Assembly (NCBI GenBank): GCA_023807065.1
Contig: JAJJLU010003489.1
Span: forward strand, 1 to 64,000
Direction of reading: 5' to 3'
Length of the DNA: 64,000 nt
Origin: Isotricha intestinalis
Taxonomy: Eukaryota > Ciliophora > Litostomatea > Vestibuliferida > Isotrichidae
Part shown: piece after piece, positions 1-10,233 of the stretch
How positions within the stretch are numbered: position 1 is the first letter of the stretch
Layout of the letters: the number at the start of each line of letters is the position of its first letter
Notes under the pieces: generated by a model
The model's database searches: none
What the model saw: the letters and a program-made list of their open reading frames with translations, nothing else
What the model was told of the DNA's origin: nothing
Translations under genes and position numbers: made by a program

Positions 1-2013
1 AATTGTAATTATATAAAAAGATTTTTTCCACCAAGAACCAAAAAAAAAATCCAAAAATTTGTTAATTTGATTTTTTATAAAAGAACTAAATTCTAAATGA
101 TCAAATTTATTAATGATTCTAATTAATAAATAAGGATATTTAATATATTTTTCTAATTTCATACTTTGTAAAAAATAATTATTTGCAATTGTTGTATTTT
201 TATCAATTCCATATCCAAAATTATACATTAAACCAATATTAAAAAGAACATGAGCTTGATAAAATTTATTAATTCCAATCGAAGAATAAGCACTTTCATA
301 TAATTTTTTAGCTTTTTGAAAATTTTGTTTTAATTCACCATAACCAATAAAATAAAAATCAGCTAACATAATTTTAGATAATATATTTCCTTTCTTTTTT
401 GCCATTTTCATAAATTTAACAGTTAAAAATTTCTGATAATTTTTATCGATAAAAATATCATAATTTTTTAGTAAAAGAGCAGAATTTAATTGTCCTAATT
501 CAATTCCTTCTTCAGCTATTTCTAAATATAATAAAAAGGCACTTTTATAATGTTTATGTAAATAATAATCATTAGCAAGATTTAAATTATTTTTAGTTGT
601 AACAGATTTGTCAGCGACATTTTGAAAGAAATTAATAGTAATATCACAAGAATTAATAACAGAACCTATATTATATTCATTCATCATTGCAAATAAATAT
701 GAACCAAAAGTATGTCCTTTTGCTGCTATTTGATTTGCATATGAATATGATGTTTTATAATCATGCTTAATTTCATTTTTTCCTTCCAGTAAAAGTGTCA
801 TGATATCATAACATGCATTATCATCTTTTTTTTCTAAACAACCTAATTTAAAGTAATCATATGCTCTTCTTTCATTTTTAGGAACATGTAAACCATAATA
901 ATACATATAACCTAATGAATTCCACGATTTGCTTATATTTAAATTTTGAGCTAAAGTTAAATAATGAAATGCTTTTTCATAATTTTTTTCAACTCCCCAT
1001 CCATTTAAATATAATTCACCTAAATAATAATAACTTTCACCATCATTTAATTTAGCACCTTTAGAATAATATTTAAAAGCTTCATTTACATTTTGTTTAA
1101 CTCCACAAGTTCCTAATAAATAACAATAACCTAATTCTCTTATATTTTTAATATTATTATTTGATGCTTCTTTAACATAATAATCTAAAACATCTTCATT
1201 ATTTTGTTTTTCTTCAAATTTTTTTTCCACATATTCATAATCGGCTAAAGTGATAAAATTATATGAATTTCTCATATGTCTTTTAGTTATATCAGAAATA
1301 ACTTGATATGAACTTTCTTTAAAATATTTTAAAGCTATTTCACATGAATAATAAACTCCATAACCATTTAAATATTTATATCCTAAAGCATTTAATGCTG
1401 GAGGATATTTTCCTAAAGCACTTGAAAAAAGTAATGAAATTGATATAGAAACTCTAGCTTCTTCTTGACTTAAATTTTTATCATCGGTATAATTGAAATT
1501 TTTATAATAATATGTATTTGATATTTCATTTAAGAGTTTATTTGCTCTTTTATAATATTTAAAGTTTGAATCAGAAGTTATTTGTTCTATTAATTGATTA
1601 TGAATTATTACATATAGTAAAAATTGAGATTTGGGATTTCCAAAATAAGAAGATATTATTAAATAAGTTAATCCTAAAGATAAATTTGGATTTTGGTCTA
1701 GATGACCATGATAATATATATTTCCTATATTAAAAAATATTTCTGCAATTTTATTTTTATCTGTTTGTTCTAAAAGTTCTATTTCATTTAATTGATTGAT
1801 ATTTAAATCATTTTCTATTTGTTTTGAAATATCGAAACATTCCTTAAAGTTATAATCTTCATTACAATCAAGTTTATATTTAGTATAATTTACATTTAAT
1901 ATGATATTATATATTTCTTGTGACCTTTTATCATTATATTTTAATTCAATATTGTCACATTTAGCAAAAAGAAAAATGGAAAAATAATATAAAATATATA
2001 ATTGTTTCACCAT
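1..2013 (-). CDS. SEL1L: SEL1L/Hrd3-like ER-associated degradation adaptor (3' end outside window)
   Basis: The frame is open from the ATG at 2011-2013 to the window edge (671 codons), so the C-terminus is missing. The first residues (MVKQLYILYYFSIFLFAKC) look like a signal peptide. The rest is a series of Sel1/TPR-like repeats with the G-x-x-Y-x-x-G-x-G-V-x-K-x-x-x-A-x-x-Y signature, for example YLGELYLNGWGVEKNYEKAF and VLFNIGLMYNFGYGIDKN. The order of repeats and the stretch around SAFLLYLEIAEEGIELGQLN match SEL1L/Hrd3 rather than generic Sel1 proteins. The last visible residues (FGSWWKKSFYIIT) would be the start of the C-terminal amphipathic/transmembrane part. In the known family this is the lumenal partner of the HRD1 ubiquitin ligase. 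Assignment is by motif and repeat layout. Confidence 0.85.
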   Translation of the reverse strand, partial: MVKQLYILYYFSIFLFAKCDNIELKYNDKRSQEIYNIILNVNYTKYKLDCNEDYNFKECFDISKQIENDLNINQLNEIELLEQTDKNKIAEIFFNIGNIYYHGHLDQNPNLSLGLTYLIISSYFGNPKSQFLLYVIIHNQLIEQITSDSNFKYYKRANKLLNEISNTYYYKNFNYTDDKNLSQEEARVSISISLLFSSALGKYPPALNALGYKYLNGYGVYYSCEIALKYFKESSYQVISDITKRHMRNSYNFITLADYEYVEKKFEEKQNNEDVLDYYVKEASNNNIKNIRELGYCYLLGTCGVKQNVNEAFKYYSKGAKLNDGESYYYLGELYLNGWGVEKNYEKAFHYLTLAQNLNISKSWNSLGYMYYYGLHVPKNERRAYDYFKLGCLEKKDDNACYDIMTLLLEGKNEIKHDYKTSYSYANQIAAKGHTFGSYLFAMMNEYNIGSVINSCDITINFFQNVADKSVTTKNNLNLANDYYLHKHYKSAFLLYLEIAEEGIELGQLNSALLLKNYDIFIDKNYQKFLTVKFMKMAKKKGNILSKIMLADFYFIGYGELKQNFQKAKKLYESAYSSIGINKFYQAHVLFNIGLMYNFGYGIDKNTTIANNYFLQSMKLEKYIKYPYLLIRIINKFDHLEFSSFIKNQINKFLDFFFGSWWKKSFYIITI

Positions 2014-2742
2014 TAATGATGTGTTCAAATATAAAAAACAAATTAAAATTAAATATTAGATTATTTTATCTTTAAATCAAATAAAATAAATATGAAATAA
2101 TAACCCCAAAATAAAAAATATAAATACTTTTGATTAAAAAAATAATACTTCAAGTAATATATTTAAAAATATTGAAATTAAAGAAATATAAGAAAAAATT
2201 CTTAAAAAATGTTTATTCATAAATTTTTTAATAATCATAATCAATTTTTAGTGTTTATATTAATAAAGATAAAAATGTTTTGGTGAAAAATAAAATTGAT
2301 TATAAGAAAATGAAATTTCAATTATTTGAATAATAAAATAATATTGTTAAAAAGAAATAATTTTATTTGAATAAAAATATCTAATAACTCAAAATTAAAC
2401 ATTATTAAATGTCAATATCAAATTTAAAAACTATATTAAATATATATATAAACAACTTCTTAATCGAAAGATTTTATAATAAATACATCATCTTTCCATT
2501 CAATATATATTAATATAGGAAAATTAAATTTAATTGTATTTAAATATTTTAACAGTTCTTCAACATCTTTTATATAAGTATTTTTTAACATCTTCTTTTT
2601 CTTTTTAAGTGATTTCTTTAAATAAGTATTTAATTTTTACTTGTTTTTTTTTCTTTATTTTTCAAATTATTATATTTTTATTATTTTCAATAAATAATAA
2701 TTGTTTTCAAATGTTGATTTTTATTTGATTATTTTGTATTAT
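2014..2742. other. Intergenic, AT-rich, divergent spacer
   Basis: This separates two divergently transcribed genes, so both promoters must lie here. It is dominated by A/T runs and full of stops in all frames. A 43-codon minus-strand frame (2460-2591) lies inside but has no recognisable content. No RNA gene or repeat was seen. Confidence 0.5.
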
Positions 2743-3324
2743 ATGGAAGAATTATTGTTAAGCAATGAAAGTCTTTATGAAAAAGAAACTGATAATATAA
2801 GTAAATATCAAAGAAGATCAAATAGGTCATATTCTTCAGAAAGACCAAAAATAGAAAATTTAAATAAAGTAATAATACCATATGATTTTGAACAAAATAA
2901 TTATTGCATTCAAGAAAGTGAAATTTCTTTTTATGGAAAAAAAGAATATTTATTGTCTCAATTAAAGATTTGGAATAATATAGACTTATTTAAAGTTAAT
3001 ATAGAATATACTCCTTCATTTTGGCAAATGCTATTATTATCTATTCCATATATAATATTCAATATTTTTGCATTTATATTGTCTTTTATACTTTTATCTT
3101 TATTCATATTTAATCCATTTTTAGTTTATATTGATGTTTGGGGATTTATTAAATTATATCATTTATTCAAAACTTTTCAATATATGTTGTTAGAAAAATT
3201 TAAACAATTAAAAATACAAAAGTTAATATCTAGAGAAAATTCATCAGAGTTTTGTATTCAAAATAAATTAGAATGGAAATATGGAGAAAATGGTTATTGG
3301 TTAGAACTAATTAAAAAACTATAA
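2743..3324 (+). CDS. Small membrane protein, unrecognised
   Basis: I start at the ATG at 2743 (MEELLLSNESLYEKE); the frame is open further upstream but without an ATG. The 193-residue product has a polar N-terminal third rich in Ser/Arg/Lys, then one long hydrophobic stretch or hairpin at about residues 100-140 (around SIPYIIFNIFAFILSFILL and LFIFNPFLVYIDVWGF), then a basic amphipathic C-terminal tail. No signal peptide or known family signature is visible. It is probably a single-pass or hairpin-anchored protein with both ends on the same or opposite sides of a membrane; function unknown. Confidence 0.65.
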   Translation: MEELLLSNESLYEKETDNISKYQRRSNRSYSSERPKIENLNKVIIPYDFEQNNYCIQESEISFYGKKEYLLSQLKIWNNIDLFKVNIEYTPSFWQMLLLSIPYIIFNIFAFILSFILLSLFIFNPFLVYIDVWGFIKLYHLFKTFQYMLLEKFKQLKIQKLISRENSSEFCIQNKLEWKYGENGYWLELIKKL

Positions 3325-3379
3325 ATATTTCAATATATATTAATTAAAAAAATTTAAGAAATATAATTTTTTTACTTTG

Positions 3380-4380
3380 TTAAATTGGAAATTCTATATT
3401 AGTATTAGGGTAAACAAATTTTTTATTAGCCTTAATTTGGGCATTAATTATGTAAAGCCAAATGGGGATTTGGAGTATCCATAATTTTAGAGTAATTATT
3501 CATATTAATATATTTATTTGATGATTTGATGTTGATAAAGTAAAAGTGAATTCTCTAATTTCTTCACTATATATTTGATAATTAAAGCATTGATTATTTT
3601 TGTAATAATTTTTTCAAGAATATTTCTAATAAAAAAGAATTATATTATGAAAAAATTTCAAAGGAATTGTTTTTAAAATTAACAATCTTTTGTCTGATAA
3701 TAATTCTTTATTTTATTTTTAATTTTTTTATTTGCAATTGTTTTAATGATAATAAAAACATTATTTTTAATATTCCATTTATATAATTGTCCTTAACTTC
3801 TTTAAATTTTCTTCAAAAATTCTTTAATTTCTTTTTTTTATATTTTCTAAAAAATTTGATTATTATTTTTAATTTTAAAACCACTATTTATTTTTAATAA
3901 TTTATTTTGTTTATTTGAATCCATCTTAATTCATCATTTAATTCTTTATGTTTTAAAGAATAAATGAAATTTTTTATTTCTAAATATGCTGAATATTCTA
4001 GACTATCATTTAATTTTTCTTTATTGACAATATTTTTATTATTTCAAAATATTGTTCAAGGAGGAAAAAATTTTAATAATAAATTACAATTTTCTTTTCT
4101 CAAAATAATGTTAATTATCAAATTTTTTATTTTGCTCTATATTATTAGTTAATTACATCTTTTTGTAAATTCTTCATATAATATATTTTCTTTTTTATCA
4201 ATTTCTTAATATTTTTTCTGATTTTTTCCAGTTTTTTTATTCATTTATATATCTAAGGAATTCTTCATTTTGATTTGATTCTATTTTTTTCTTTAAATTT
4301 TCAAACATTAAAGTTTTTTTCTTTTTCTATTATTATTTAAATTCACTCTTAAATCTGCTAAAAATATTTTATAAACTCTT
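3380..4380 (-). pseudogene. Decayed coding remnant
   Basis: On the minus strand several stretches read like normal coding sequence of this genome but are interrupted by stops and frame changes. Examples are a piece ending at the TAA at 3380-3382 (IINAQIKANKKFVYPNTNIE), the piece above it before a TGA at 3500-3502 (YSEEIREFTFTLSTSNH), and a piece near 3910-4040 (NDSLEYSAYLEIKNFIYSLK). The G+C content and absence of long A/T runs near 3420-3490 differ from ordinary spacer. I read it as a dead gene, perhaps more than one. The original function is not recognisable, and unannotated multi-intron coding sequence is an alternative. Confidence 0.35.
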
Positions 4381-4522
4381 AAAAAAAATAATATTCTAAT
4401 TTATATCATTATTGCATTTCATATTTAATGAAATTAAAATATAATAAATCAATTAATTAAAATTCATATTTTTAATTTTAAATAATAAATTGAATATGTC
4501 TTTTTAAATAATATCAAATTAA

Positions 4523-6148
4523 ATGGAATTAAATATAAAACCATTTCCTAAATTTACGATATATAAAATATTAAAATTATCATGCTTAATCAAATATTTA
4601 TTTTCTTATTTACCTAGAGATAGATATTATTCATTAGTAAGATATAATAAAAAATTACAAAAAATGTTAAATGTAACTTTATATGATTATCAAAAAAATT
4701 TCATAAGAAAACATATAAAAACAAGTTTAAATCATTTAGATAAGATTGAATTATGGAATTTTTTAAAAAATAAATATAATAACTTTAATTCAAATGAAGA
4801 TTTTGAAAAATTAAAAAAAATATGTGATGAATTAATTATTTCACCATTACCAATGAATTCAAAATTAGATAAAGAAGAAAATAATGATAATTATAAAAGT
4901 TTTACATATGAAATCAATTCAGATTTTAATTTTATAAATTTAGAAATTTTAAAAATCACAGGCAAATACCATTATATTAGTGATAATTTAGACTATTTAA
5001 ATTTAAATATTTTTGATAATCAATTACCTAATTTAAAGCAATTATCAATTTTTTGTTATAATACAGTTTATATTCCAATTTCTCTGATTGAAAATCTAGA
5101 AGTTCTTTCATTGAGAAAAATAAGTACAAAATTAGATATTTCAAAATTAAAAGATGGATATAATGAAATAAATTTAGATAATTTATTTTATTTAGAAATT
5201 TCAGATGTTTTTTCTGATGGAAATAAAAATATTAAATTTACTTTAAATAATCTAGAATATATATTTATAGAAGAAATTATTGAAAATTTGATTAATGAAG
5301 AAAATTTTGATTTGCATTTTGGCTTTTTAAAAAAATTGTTTGGATTAAATAAAATATATGAAACTTATAAAAAACAATATTTAAGTGAAGAATATTTTAA
5401 TGATTTAACTTTTAATTTTTTAAAAAATATTTATTCAGACAATCAATTCTTTCAAAATTTAAAAAAATATAAATATACATTAGGTATTGATGAAAGAGAA
5501 GGTTATGAAGTTTCACTTGAAATGGTAAAATTAAAAAGTAATTTAATACAATATAAATATATTAGCAAAACATATCCAGATTATTTTAAATTAACTTTAG
5601 GAATATTATATAATGAATATGATAATATATATATTACAAATGAATGTGAATTTGATGGTAATTTTGATTTATTTGAAAATTATAACATTATTCATTTTGA
5701 GCAATTTGAAAAAATTTCTTTGTTAGATATAATAGGAATAGAAAATGAAAATGAAAAAGGAAATTTTAAAATAGACTTATTTAATAATATTACACAAGAT
5801 AATTTTATTTTACAAGAAATAATTTTATTTGGAATGGAAAATATTAATAAAATTGGGATTATAAACTTATTTCATAATATTAAACATTTTATATTTTTAA
5901 GGAAATTTGAAATTGAAATTGTAGATAATGTTTATAAAGAAAGTGAGTTATTTATTTTACTTCAAAATCTTTCAAATCTTAAATTTATAACACATATAAA
6001 AATATTAATTAATATGGGAAAAATTTCAGAAAATGAAACAAAAAGATTAAAAGATTCATTTCCAAAATTTCAAGCAAATATTCAAAGCTTAGAAAAATGT
6101 TATTTTTTAGGAAAACAAAGAATTTTAAATATTAAATTCAAAAAATAA
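4523..6148 (+). CDS. Divergent LRR-like protein with F-box-like N-terminal motif
   Basis: The 541-residue protein begins with a short helical motif (KYLFSYLPRDRYYSLVRYNK, then KLQKMLNVTLYDYQKN) at about residues 23-60. The same pattern, L-F-x-Y-L followed by N-K-x-L-Q-K-x-L-N, recurs in the LRR protein at 27826-29814. It resembles an F-box-type helix set, but that is inference. The remainder has irregular repeats with alternating Leu/Ile/Asn (for example NLEVLSLRKIS and NLFYLEISDVF) consistent with degenerate leucine-rich repeats. It could be a substrate-recruiting subunit of an SCF-type ligase or a plain scaffold. It is convergent with the IQCH-like gene, only 26 bp away. Confidence 0.6.
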   Translation: MELNIKPFPKFTIYKILKLSCLIKYLFSYLPRDRYYSLVRYNKKLQKMLNVTLYDYQKNFIRKHIKTSLNHLDKIELWNFLKNKYNNFNSNEDFEKLKKICDELIISPLPMNSKLDKEENNDNYKSFTYEINSDFNFINLEILKITGKYHYISDNLDYLNLNIFDNQLPNLKQLSIFCYNTVYIPISLIENLEVLSLRKISTKLDISKLKDGYNEINLDNLFYLEISDVFSDGNKNIKFTLNNLEYIFIEEIIENLINEENFDLHFGFLKKLFGLNKIYETYKKQYLSEEYFNDLTFNFLKNIYSDNQFFQNLKKYKYTLGIDEREGYEVSLEMVKLKSNLIQYKYISKTYPDYFKLTLGILYNEYDNIYITNECEFDGNFDLFENYNIIHFEQFEKISLLDIIGIENENEKGNFKIDLFNNITQDNFILQEIILFGMENINKIGIINLFHNIKHFIFLRKFEIEIVDNVYKESELFILLQNLSNLKFITHIKILINMGKISENETKRLKDSFPKFQANIQSLEKCYFLGKQRILNIKFKK

Positions 6149-6174
6149 CATTCAAATGTATATATATAAAAAAA

Positions 6175-9100
6175 TTATTTTATTTTATTAATTTCTTCTT
6201 CTCTTTTATCATTTTTTTGCTTAATAAGTAAATTACTGTAATATTTATTAATTTTATTGAAAATTTCACTTAAATTAATAATATCAGTTCTCTGTTCATC
6301 AATAATTAAAGGTTGAAATTCGTTTAATTTAGTAGCAATAGAAACAATATGAAGAGAATTTTGTATCATTTTCCATAAATGAACAAAATTATTTTTTTCA
6401 TTTGATTTTTCTAAATTTAATATACCTTGAATACCAAAACTACCACATTCTAAAGAATCACTAAAATTAAAAATAATTCCTTCTTTTGTTTCAATATCAT
6501 ATATTAAATTTTCATTTCTAAAAGCTTTTATAAAATCATTTAATTTAATTTGAGAAATTAATTTATGAGATAAAAAAGGGAAAGAAAATATAGCATATTT
6601 TTCAGTATTATTTATTGTTAAATTTCTTTCTAAACTATTTATACTTGAATTATTACTTTCAATTTTTAATTTTTCAGCAGATCTATTATATAAAAAATTA
6701 CAGAAATTTATAGAAGACAATATTTCATTTAAGCCAAATTTTAAATCAATAGCCCAATAATTAATTTTATTATTTTCTTTAATATAAGTATGTTGTTCTT
6801 TATAGTTTTGAAAAGCAATTAATTCAATGGTTACAAATCCAATAATATCATTTTTATATAAATATTTCCCAATTTTATCACAAATTTTAAATAAATCAAT
6901 TCCTTCATTTTCATTATCCATAATAGAACTACTAAAACTACTTTCATTTTCTTCTGTTTCATTTTTATTAATAAATAAAGGAATAGAAAATTGAGGAGAA
7001 ATAGCACCAATAGTTCTAAAAGATAATAAATTTATTTTATCATAAGTAGAAAAAAATTGAATATCTCCATTTGGTTCTATTAATATTGGTAAACATGGAG
7101 AACCTAATAAAGTTAATGGATTATATACTGGACATGCTTCTATTATACCATGAAATTCAATAAAATTATTAAAATATTCCTCCCAATTTTTATATAAGTG
7201 ATATGCACATATTTTTACTTTTGTTGGTAAACTTTTTTTTAAAACTTCACATAATTCAACTTCATATTTTTTTTCATCTTTAAATTTTTCTTTTTTATTT
7301 TTTAAATGTATATAACTTTCCATTCTATCTAATTGAATATATGCTATTCCCCTTCCATTAACTTCATAATCCATTTTAAATATCCAAACATTAAAATTAG
7401 GATATAAATTGATTAAATGAGATAAAGAAGAATAAAATTCAAATTCACTTTTAATATCCCAAGCACTGATTGGAGAATTAATTTTATTTTCTTTAAACAC
7501 AATTTTACTTCCTGATTTAGAAAAAAAAATTTGACTTTGAAATAAATCACCCATTAAAATAGGAATATCTAATAACATAGAAATTTGTAATTCAGTTTTA
7601 GAAGCATTTCCAGGAATAATATAAGCAAATTTTCCATTAATATAATTTTTAATATAATTTAAAGTATTAGGTGACAACAACAATAATTCACTTATTGAAT
7701 AATGAGGATAAAAATTTCCAACAGCTTCAGGAATAATTATATGAAATCTTTCATTAATATTTTTTATGTCTAAAGTTGCTAAAATTGAAGTATAATAAGT
7801 TATTATATCTGGATTTAATTCATGTGGAGATATATATAATATTTCAACATTATCATCTATTAAATTTATTATTCTATTTAATTCATTGTTTTCTCTTTCT
7901 GTAAATTTATGAAATGTTGTATTTAAATATATTGAATTTGTTGTAGGAAGAGATATTGAATTAAAGTGAATTTCGATTCTTGGAGAATTTTTTATTGTAT
8001 CCCAATCTTTTTTAAAATCATTCATCATTAATTTCCATTGTTGATATCTTTCTTCAAATATTTTTTTAGCTTCAATTCTTGCTTTTATTTTTAATTTAGA
8101 TGATCTTATTATATGTTGCATAAAAATTAATCTTTTAAAATATATTTTCATTTCTTCTACTTTTTTCTTCATTAAATATTGTCTGAATGAGGTTTGGATT
8201 TTAATTACAAATTTTTCTTTTAATGTTGCATATAATTCAATTGGATTTTTAGGATTTAAACCTAAATCATCTAAATCTTTTTCATATATACAAAGTAATA
8301 AATCTCTGTTCTGAATAACTTTTAATTCATCTTTTGATAATTCTAATATTTTATCTTGATATACTTGAACATATTTTAATGTTAATTTCTTACATAATCG
8401 AATAAAATTGTCTATTATATAAGATATTTGAGCCCAGTAATTTTGATTTATTTCATAGAATTTATAATAAGATTCATCTTTAACAACTTCAAAGTTTGAA
8501 AAAACCAATAATTTTTGGTTCTTTTCAATTGTAATTTGTTGTGATTCTGATATTTGACTATTCTCTATGGAAAATTTTTTTTCTGTTATAAATGTATTAT
8601 GTGGATTTAATTTTAAATTTGAAATAGAATTATTAAGAGTATTATTAGAAATAGTATTATTTGTATTATTATTATTTTCATTTGTGTATATTGTATTTAA
8701 TTTATTTGTATTAATAGGAGATTTTTGAGAATTAACTTGACTAGGATTTATACTTGTTCCTTTTGCTTCTTTTAATAATATTTTTTTTTCTTTTTCTTTT
8801 TCTTTTTCTTTTTCTTTATTCTTATATCCTTTAAATCCTTTATATTCGTCCTTTAATCCTTTTCTAGTATAATCAGACATTTTTTTATTTATTTGAAATG
8901 GATTTCCACCATGTAAATTAAAAGCAGGAGTTAAATCAGCTCCTTTTGGTATAATTTTTTTATATTGTAAATTTAAAACACCTTTATTTAAATCTTTATT
9001 CCTTATTATAGGTTGTTTATTTTTATCATAAAATACAAGATTATTTGATTGAAATCTTCTGTTATTAATAGAATAACTTATTCTTTTTTGAGGATTCATA

Positions 9101-9594
9101 TAATTTGGAACTTTCATACTTTTTTCAACCTTATTTTCTTCATAAAAGAATAGCTCATCATTATTTAGATTATTAATTGCAGACTTCAATCTTTTAGTTT
9201 TAAACACATTTTCAGTATAATATTCTCTTTTATGTTTGTAATCTCTCAATCTATCAGTATTTTTTAAATTTATAAATTTATCTAATTTATAAATATTGTC
9301 ATCAGGAGTATAATTTATTATTCTAGAAGATTTTTGTCTCAAAACTGGAAGTTTTGGTGGATTATATACCATTCTATGAGAATCTTTTAATGTATTTTTT
9401 TGATTTTGATAATTTTGATTAATTTGTTTTTCTTGTTTTTTCATTTCTTTTTCTAAATCTTCTAAAGTATTTTTTAAATGAATTATTCCAACTTTAGTAT
9501 AATTAGGATCCATTATTGATTTTCTCACTTCTTCTCTAAATTGAGTTATAGTATCTTGAATAATGTGAATATTTCTTAAATTTATATCAGTCAT
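6175..9594 (-). CDS. IQCH: IQCH-like IQ-motif protein
   Basis: I choose the ATG at 9592-9594 (MTDINLRNIHII) because an in-frame ATG 22 codons upstream would overlap the end of the HP1-like gene; the product is then 1139 residues. The first 350 residues are low-complexity and basic, with Lys/Glu and Asn runs. An IQ calmodulin-binding motif lies near residue 465 (VIKIQTSFRQYLMKKK). The C-terminal half carries the conserved IQCH region, including IPEAVGNFYPHYS, a glycine/alanine segment (IIPGNASKTELQISML) and VWIFKMDYEVNGRGIAYIQ, which has the flavour of an ATP-grasp-like fold. In animals IQCH is a testis/sperm protein, so a flagellar or ciliary role is likely here. The gene follows HP1 on the same strand by 40 bp. 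Confidence 0.8.
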   Translation of the reverse strand: MTDINLRNIHIIQDTITQFREEVRKSIMDPNYTKVGIIHLKNTLEDLEKEMKKQEKQINQNYQNQKNTLKDSHRMVYNPPKLPVLRQKSSRIINYTPDDNIYKLDKFINLKNTDRLRDYKHKREYYTENVFKTKRLKSAINNLNNDELFFYEENKVEKSMKVPNYMNPQKRISYSINNRRFQSNNLVFYDKNKQPIIRNKDLNKGVLNLQYKKIIPKGADLTPAFNLHGGNPFQINKKMSDYTRKGLKDEYKGFKGYKNKEKEKEKEKEKKILLKEAKGTSINPSQVNSQKSPINTNKLNTIYTNENNNNTNNTISNNTLNNSISNLKLNPHNTFITEKKFSIENSQISESQQITIEKNQKLLVFSNFEVVKDESYYKFYEINQNYWAQISYIIDNFIRLCKKLTLKYVQVYQDKILELSKDELKVIQNRDLLLCIYEKDLDDLGLNPKNPIELYATLKEKFVIKIQTSFRQYLMKKKVEEMKIYFKRLIFMQHIIRSSKLKIKARIEAKKIFEERYQQWKLMMNDFKKDWDTIKNSPRIEIHFNSISLPTTNSIYLNTTFHKFTERENNELNRIINLIDDNVEILYISPHELNPDIITYYTSILATLDIKNINERFHIIIPEAVGNFYPHYSISELLLLSPNTLNYIKNYINGKFAYIIPGNASKTELQISMLLDIPILMGDLFQSQIFFSKSGSKIVFKENKINSPISAWDIKSEFEFYSSLSHLINLYPNFNVWIFKMDYEVNGRGIAYIQLDRMESYIHLKNKKEKFKDEKKYEVELCEVLKKSLPTKVKICAYHLYKNWEEYFNNFIEFHGIIEACPVYNPLTLLGSPCLPILIEPNGDIQFFSTYDKINLLSFRTIGAISPQFSIPLFINKNETEENESSFSSSIMDNENEGIDLFKICDKIGKYLYKNDIIGFVTIELIAFQNYKEQHTYIKENNKINYWAIDLKFGLNEILSSINFCNFLYNRSAEKLKIESNNSSINSLERNLTINNTEKYAIFSFPFLSHKLISQIKLNDFIKAFRNENLIYDIETKEGIIFNFSDSLECGSFGIQGILNLEKSNEKNNFVHLWKMIQNSLHIVSIATKLNEFQPLIIDEQRTDIINLSEIFNKINKYYSNLLIKQKNDKREEEINKIK

Positions 9595-9634
9595 TTTTTT
9601 TATATTTATTAAAAAGCCAAAAAGAAAATTATAT

Positions 9635-10063
9635 TTATGTAAATTTAATTTTAGACTCATAAAATTTAATTAAAATAAAGGGATTAAGTTTCTTAAGTTC
9701 AGAAGTCAAAATTTTTTTTTCTTCAATAGTACCATTATTATCATATTGAACAATTCCATATAAATTATTATTGATTACTTTAATAGTTATAACATTTTTA
9801 TATCTATAATCGACAGTATAAACATTATTATTATCTTCATGATAAGATTTATTATTAATTTCTATTTTATTGTCAGATTTATTTTGATTATCCTTATGAC
9901 TATTTTCATATTTTTCAATTTCATCCATTACATTCAATAAATTTTCCACTGGTTCCCATGTACATTCTGACATTTTATAACCTAACCATTTCACTTTATA
10001 TTCATCTTTACCAAATCTTTTTCTTTTATCAATAATTTTTTCTACTTCATATATATCACTCAT
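9635..10063 (-). CDS. HP1: Heterochromatin protein 1 (chromodomain + chromoshadow domain)
   Basis: This 142-residue protein has a canonical chromodomain at residues 4-55 (YEVEKIIDKRKR, KVKWLGY, CTWEPVENLL). The methyl-lysine cage aromatics Tyr5, Trp26 and Tyr29 are all present, so binding to methylated histone H3 tails is expected. After a roughly 25-residue polar linker, residues about 78-142 look like a chromoshadow domain (NNLYGIVQYDNNGTIEEKKI, then LKKLNPFILIKFYESKIKF), the dimerisation module that defines HP1 rather than other chromo proteins. It is shorter than most HP1 proteins because the hinge is minimal and there is no N-terminal tail. It acts in heterochromatin; an RDR-family gene lies 33 kb away in the same window. 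Confidence 0.85.
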   Translation of the reverse strand: MSDIYEVEKIIDKRKRFGKDEYKVKWLGYKMSECTWEPVENLLNVMDEIEKYENSHKDNQNKSDNKIEINNKSYHEDNNNVYTVDYRYKNVITIKVINNNLYGIVQYDNNGTIEEKKILTSELKKLNPFILIKFYESKIKFT

Positions 10064-10233
10064 TTACTTTTTACTTCTTTTGTTTTTTAAAAAATCAAAA
10101 AATAATAATTGCTTAAATATTAAAAAAATAAAAGACATTTTTTAAATAAATTTATAAAAGAAAAAAAATTATGGAATATCACATTATAAAAATAAAAAAA
10201 TTGATAAAAAATAAATTTTTTCCTTTAAAACAA

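Noticed and set aside
2460..2591. 43-codon minus-strand frame (starts MLKNTYIKDVEELLKYLN)
   Set aside because: Looks faintly coding but is short, has no clear splice partners and no family; could be an exon or part of a relic.
3452..3473. Palindrome CCAAAT-GGGG-ATTTGG
   Set aside because: Six-base stem inside a coding-like relic; no repeats or context to suggest a site.
3964..4152. 62-codon plus-strand frame
   Set aside because: Hydrophobic, low-complexity translation of the strand opposite coding-like debris.
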